Shown: piece by piece, positions 5,867 to 6,089 of the stretch
How positions within the stretch are numbered: the first letter of the stretch is position 1
Layout of the letters: each line of letters starts with the position of its first letter
Origin: Gammaproteobacteria bacterium
GTDB lineage: Bacteria; Pseudomonadota; Gammaproteobacteria; SMWH01
DNA: 6,089 nucleotides
Assembly: GCA_004357005.1 (NCBI GenBank)
Contig: SMWH01000125.1
Coordinates: 1-6,089, forward strand
Reading direction: 5' to 3'
Position numbers and translations under genes: made by a program
Notes under the pieces: model-generated
What the model saw: only the letters and a program-made list of their open reading frames with translations
Told to the model about the DNA's origin: nothing
The model's database searches: none

Positions 5867-6089
5867 ATGCGCAGTCCACGCGTTTACCCGGCCGGGAGGG
5901 CCGACCGGTCGGGTCGTCATGAGCATGGTCTTACCTTGATGGAGCTCCTCACGGGCCTCGTCATCGTGGGGATATTGCTCATCGTGGCGGCTCCGGGGTT
6001 CGAAACCGCCGTTCGCCGCAGCGCGGTGGTGGAGCAAGCCAATCGCCTGTTGACCGATATCCAATACGCGCGCAGCGAGGCGATCAAGC
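5867..6089 (+). CDS. Type IV pilin-like protein, GspH/FimT family, N-terminal part
   Basis: The first 74 codons are visible; the gene continues beyond the window. A charged 21-residue leader ends in HEHG, followed by LTLMELLTGLVIVGILLIVA. This is the class III prepilin signature: cleavage by prepilin peptidase after Gly21, methylation of Leu22, and Glu26 as the Glu5 of the mature protein. The hydrophobic helix (about residues 22-43) is followed by PGFETAVRRSAVVEQANRLL and IQYARSEAIK, the segment typical of GspH/FimT minor pseudopilins, which help initiate type IV pili or type II secretion pseudopili in the inner membrane. A TAA at 5855 upstream in frame makes ATG 5867 the only sensible start; its Shine-Dalgarno is poor (GGTAAAA). 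Whether other pilin genes follow cannot be seen, so FimT, FimU and GspH are not distinguished. The 19-bp tandem repeats lie upstream. Confidence 0.88.
   Translation, partial: MRSPRVYPAGRADRSGRHEHGLTLMELLTGLVIVGILLIVAAPGFETAVRRSAVVEQANRLLTDIQYARSEAIK

Overview
The window is high-GC DNA with bacterial gene organisation. Gene families and codon choice suggest a gammaproteobacterium, possibly near Chromatiales or Xanthomonadales. This rests on general resemblance only; there is no rRNA or other marker. No tRNA, rRNA, CRISPR array or intact transposase gene was seen.

Layout. Bases 2-175 (+) are the C-terminal end of a PiT-type inorganic phosphate transporter. Bases 198-1751 (+) encode a gamma-glutamyltransferase-family Ntn-hydrolase with a complete autoprocessing site but altered substrate-binding motifs. 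Bases 1827-2672 (+) encode a dienelactone hydrolase family protein with a signal peptide and a full Cys-Asp-His triad. Facing it on the minus strand is a two-component operon: a membrane histidine kinase (5045-3441) followed, with a one-base TGATG overlap, by an OmpR/PhoB-type response regulator (3441-2764). Bases 5182-5611 (+) are a decayed, frameshifted remnant of a TPR-type C-terminal tail. From 5867 (+) a GspH/FimT-type pseudopilin starts and runs off the window end.

The most striking non-coding signal is a family of short repeats, consensus GGGGACAGTTCCCTCATTT, found at every larger intergenic site: before the hydrolase (1790-1808), between the hydrolase and the response regulator (2680-2758), and upstream of the kinase (about 5090-5180). 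Two sites hold head-to-head pairs forming 18-20 bp hairpins. One has a cTTCGg tetraloop and, on the minus strand, a T5 run, so it looks like the terminator of the two-component operon. The single copy before the hydrolase could pair with that gene's very strong Shine-Dalgarno sequence. A degenerate copy upstream of the kinase contains two TGTCAG half-sites at 11-base period, the geometry bound by OmpR/PhoB regulators. These repeats resemble REP-type palindromes linked to REP-associated tyrosine transposases, and here they may have been co-opted as terminator, operator and translation-control elements.

A second repeat system, two perfect tandem 19-bp units, lies about 60-100 bases upstream of the pseudopilin start and may be its operator.
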